Shown here: piece after piece, positions 63,672-64,000 of the stretch | Layout of the letters: every line of letters begins with the position of its first letter | Position numbering within the stretch: the first letter of the stretch is position 1 | Origin: Morinoia aosen | Lineage: Eukaryota; Arthropoda; Malacostraca; Amphipoda; Talitridae | Direction of reading: 5' to 3' | Length of the DNA: 64,000 bases | Assembly: GCA_030386875.1 (NCBI GenBank) | Contig: CM059575.1 | Coordinates: 16,144,293-16,208,292 of the forward strand | Translations under genes and position numbers: made by a program | The notes under the pieces: model-generated | Database searches by the model: none | What the model saw: only the letters and a program-made list of their open reading frames with translations | What the model was told of the DNA's origin: nothing

Positions 63672-64000
63672 TGGATACACACAATATGAACAAAACACTA
63701 ACTGTCATCCAACACAACGTCCAACACTGGCAAAACAACAAAATCGCACTATGCAACATCTACCGTCAATACAACCCACACATAATTCTACTCAACGCGC
63801 ACTGAATGCGTAACGACACTCCCATCAAAATTTGAAATTACAACACATACACCACAAACAAAGCAAATGAAAATCACGCTGGAGTAGCAATAGCAATTCG
63901 AAAAGACCTTCCATTCAAGCTTCACGATACCTTTCATACAGATATGTTAGCCATCACAATAGAAACACCACAAGGCCCAATCACACTTGCCACAACCTAC
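63671..64000 (+). pseudogene. LINE C ORF2 start, endonuclease (partial at window end, two in-frame TGA)
   Basis: It begins with the ATG of TAATG at 63671. The endonuclease start is recognisable: LTVIQHNVQHW, then NPHIILLNAH, NYNTYTT, GVAIAIRKDLPF and DMLAITIETPQGPITL. Two TGA codons interrupt it at 63803-63805 and 63833-63835, at places where a Cys- or Trp-like codon might be expected, without any shift of frame. The rest lies outside the window. Confidence 0.72.

Larger units (their letters stand above)
60930..64000 (+). mobile_element. LINE C: non-LTR retrotransposon, 5' part, runs off the window
   Basis: The element has promoter-like monomers, a 5' UTR, a zinc-knuckle ORF1 (62057-63671) and the start of an endonuclease-type ORF2 (63671 to the window end). 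The three-knuckle ORF1 and the TAATG junction place it in the Jockey/I-type group of LINEs; the clade cannot be fixed without the RT. It has one frameshift in ORF1 and two stops in the visible part of ORF2. Confidence 0.8.

Overview
This is a gene-poor, AT-rich stretch of a large animal genome, built almost wholly from transposable elements. I see no host protein-coding gene. The mix (I-like and CR1-like LINEs with zinc-knuckle or esterase-like ORF1 proteins, Ty3/Gypsy elements with 1.7-1.8 kb LTRs, foldback elements, a tRNA-derived repeat) suggests an arthropod, probably an insect. I cannot name the species.

Layout. 1-3935: a cluster of foldback (long inverted repeat) elements with no coding capacity. 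4679-10220 (minus): an I-group LINE with ORF1 and an EN-RT-RNase H ORF2 split by one frameshift. 10491-57601: ONE Ty3/Gypsy insertion (element 1), flanked by the 4-bp duplication ATAA, later split by four other insertions. Its 5' LTR lies in four pieces (10491-10988, 20513-21358, 25677-25860, 39499-39806) and its 3' LTR in two (44680-44974, 56070-57601). With the insertions and their target duplications subtracted, both LTRs come to 1,827 bp, so the element was about 8.5 kb before it was interrupted. The interrupters are: LINE A (10989-20512, minus, CR1 group, with an OTU protease-like domain); element 3 (21359-25676, minus, a non-coding LTR element); LINE B (25861-39493, plus, a 5'-truncated relative of LINE A); and element 2 (44975-56065, plus, a young Ty3/Gypsy element that looks whole). 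LINE B is itself interrupted in its 3' UTR by the most striking object of the window.

That object, at 28939-39081, is a tandem array of about 39 near-identical units of 261 bp. Each carries a tRNA-like Pol III promoter (A and B boxes) and ends in a T5 terminator. The array turns round at 34318-34341: 21 units point left and 18 point right, making an inverted repeat with arms of at least 4.7 kb and a 24-bp spacer. The same 14-bp word lies at both outer edges.

57602-64000: non-coding DNA with two related minisatellites, a diverged fragment of LINE A-type 3' UTR, and the 5' part of another LINE (LINE C), with repeated CCAAT/TATA promoter-like monomers, ORF1, and an ORF2 start coupled by TAATG that runs off the window.

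Order of events from the nesting: element 1 first; then LINE A, element 3, LINE B and element 2 into its LTRs; then the tRNA-like array inside LINE B. LTR divergence fits this: a few percent between the LTRs of element 1, about half a percent between those of element 2. All coordinates and similarities were read by eye, without alignment software.
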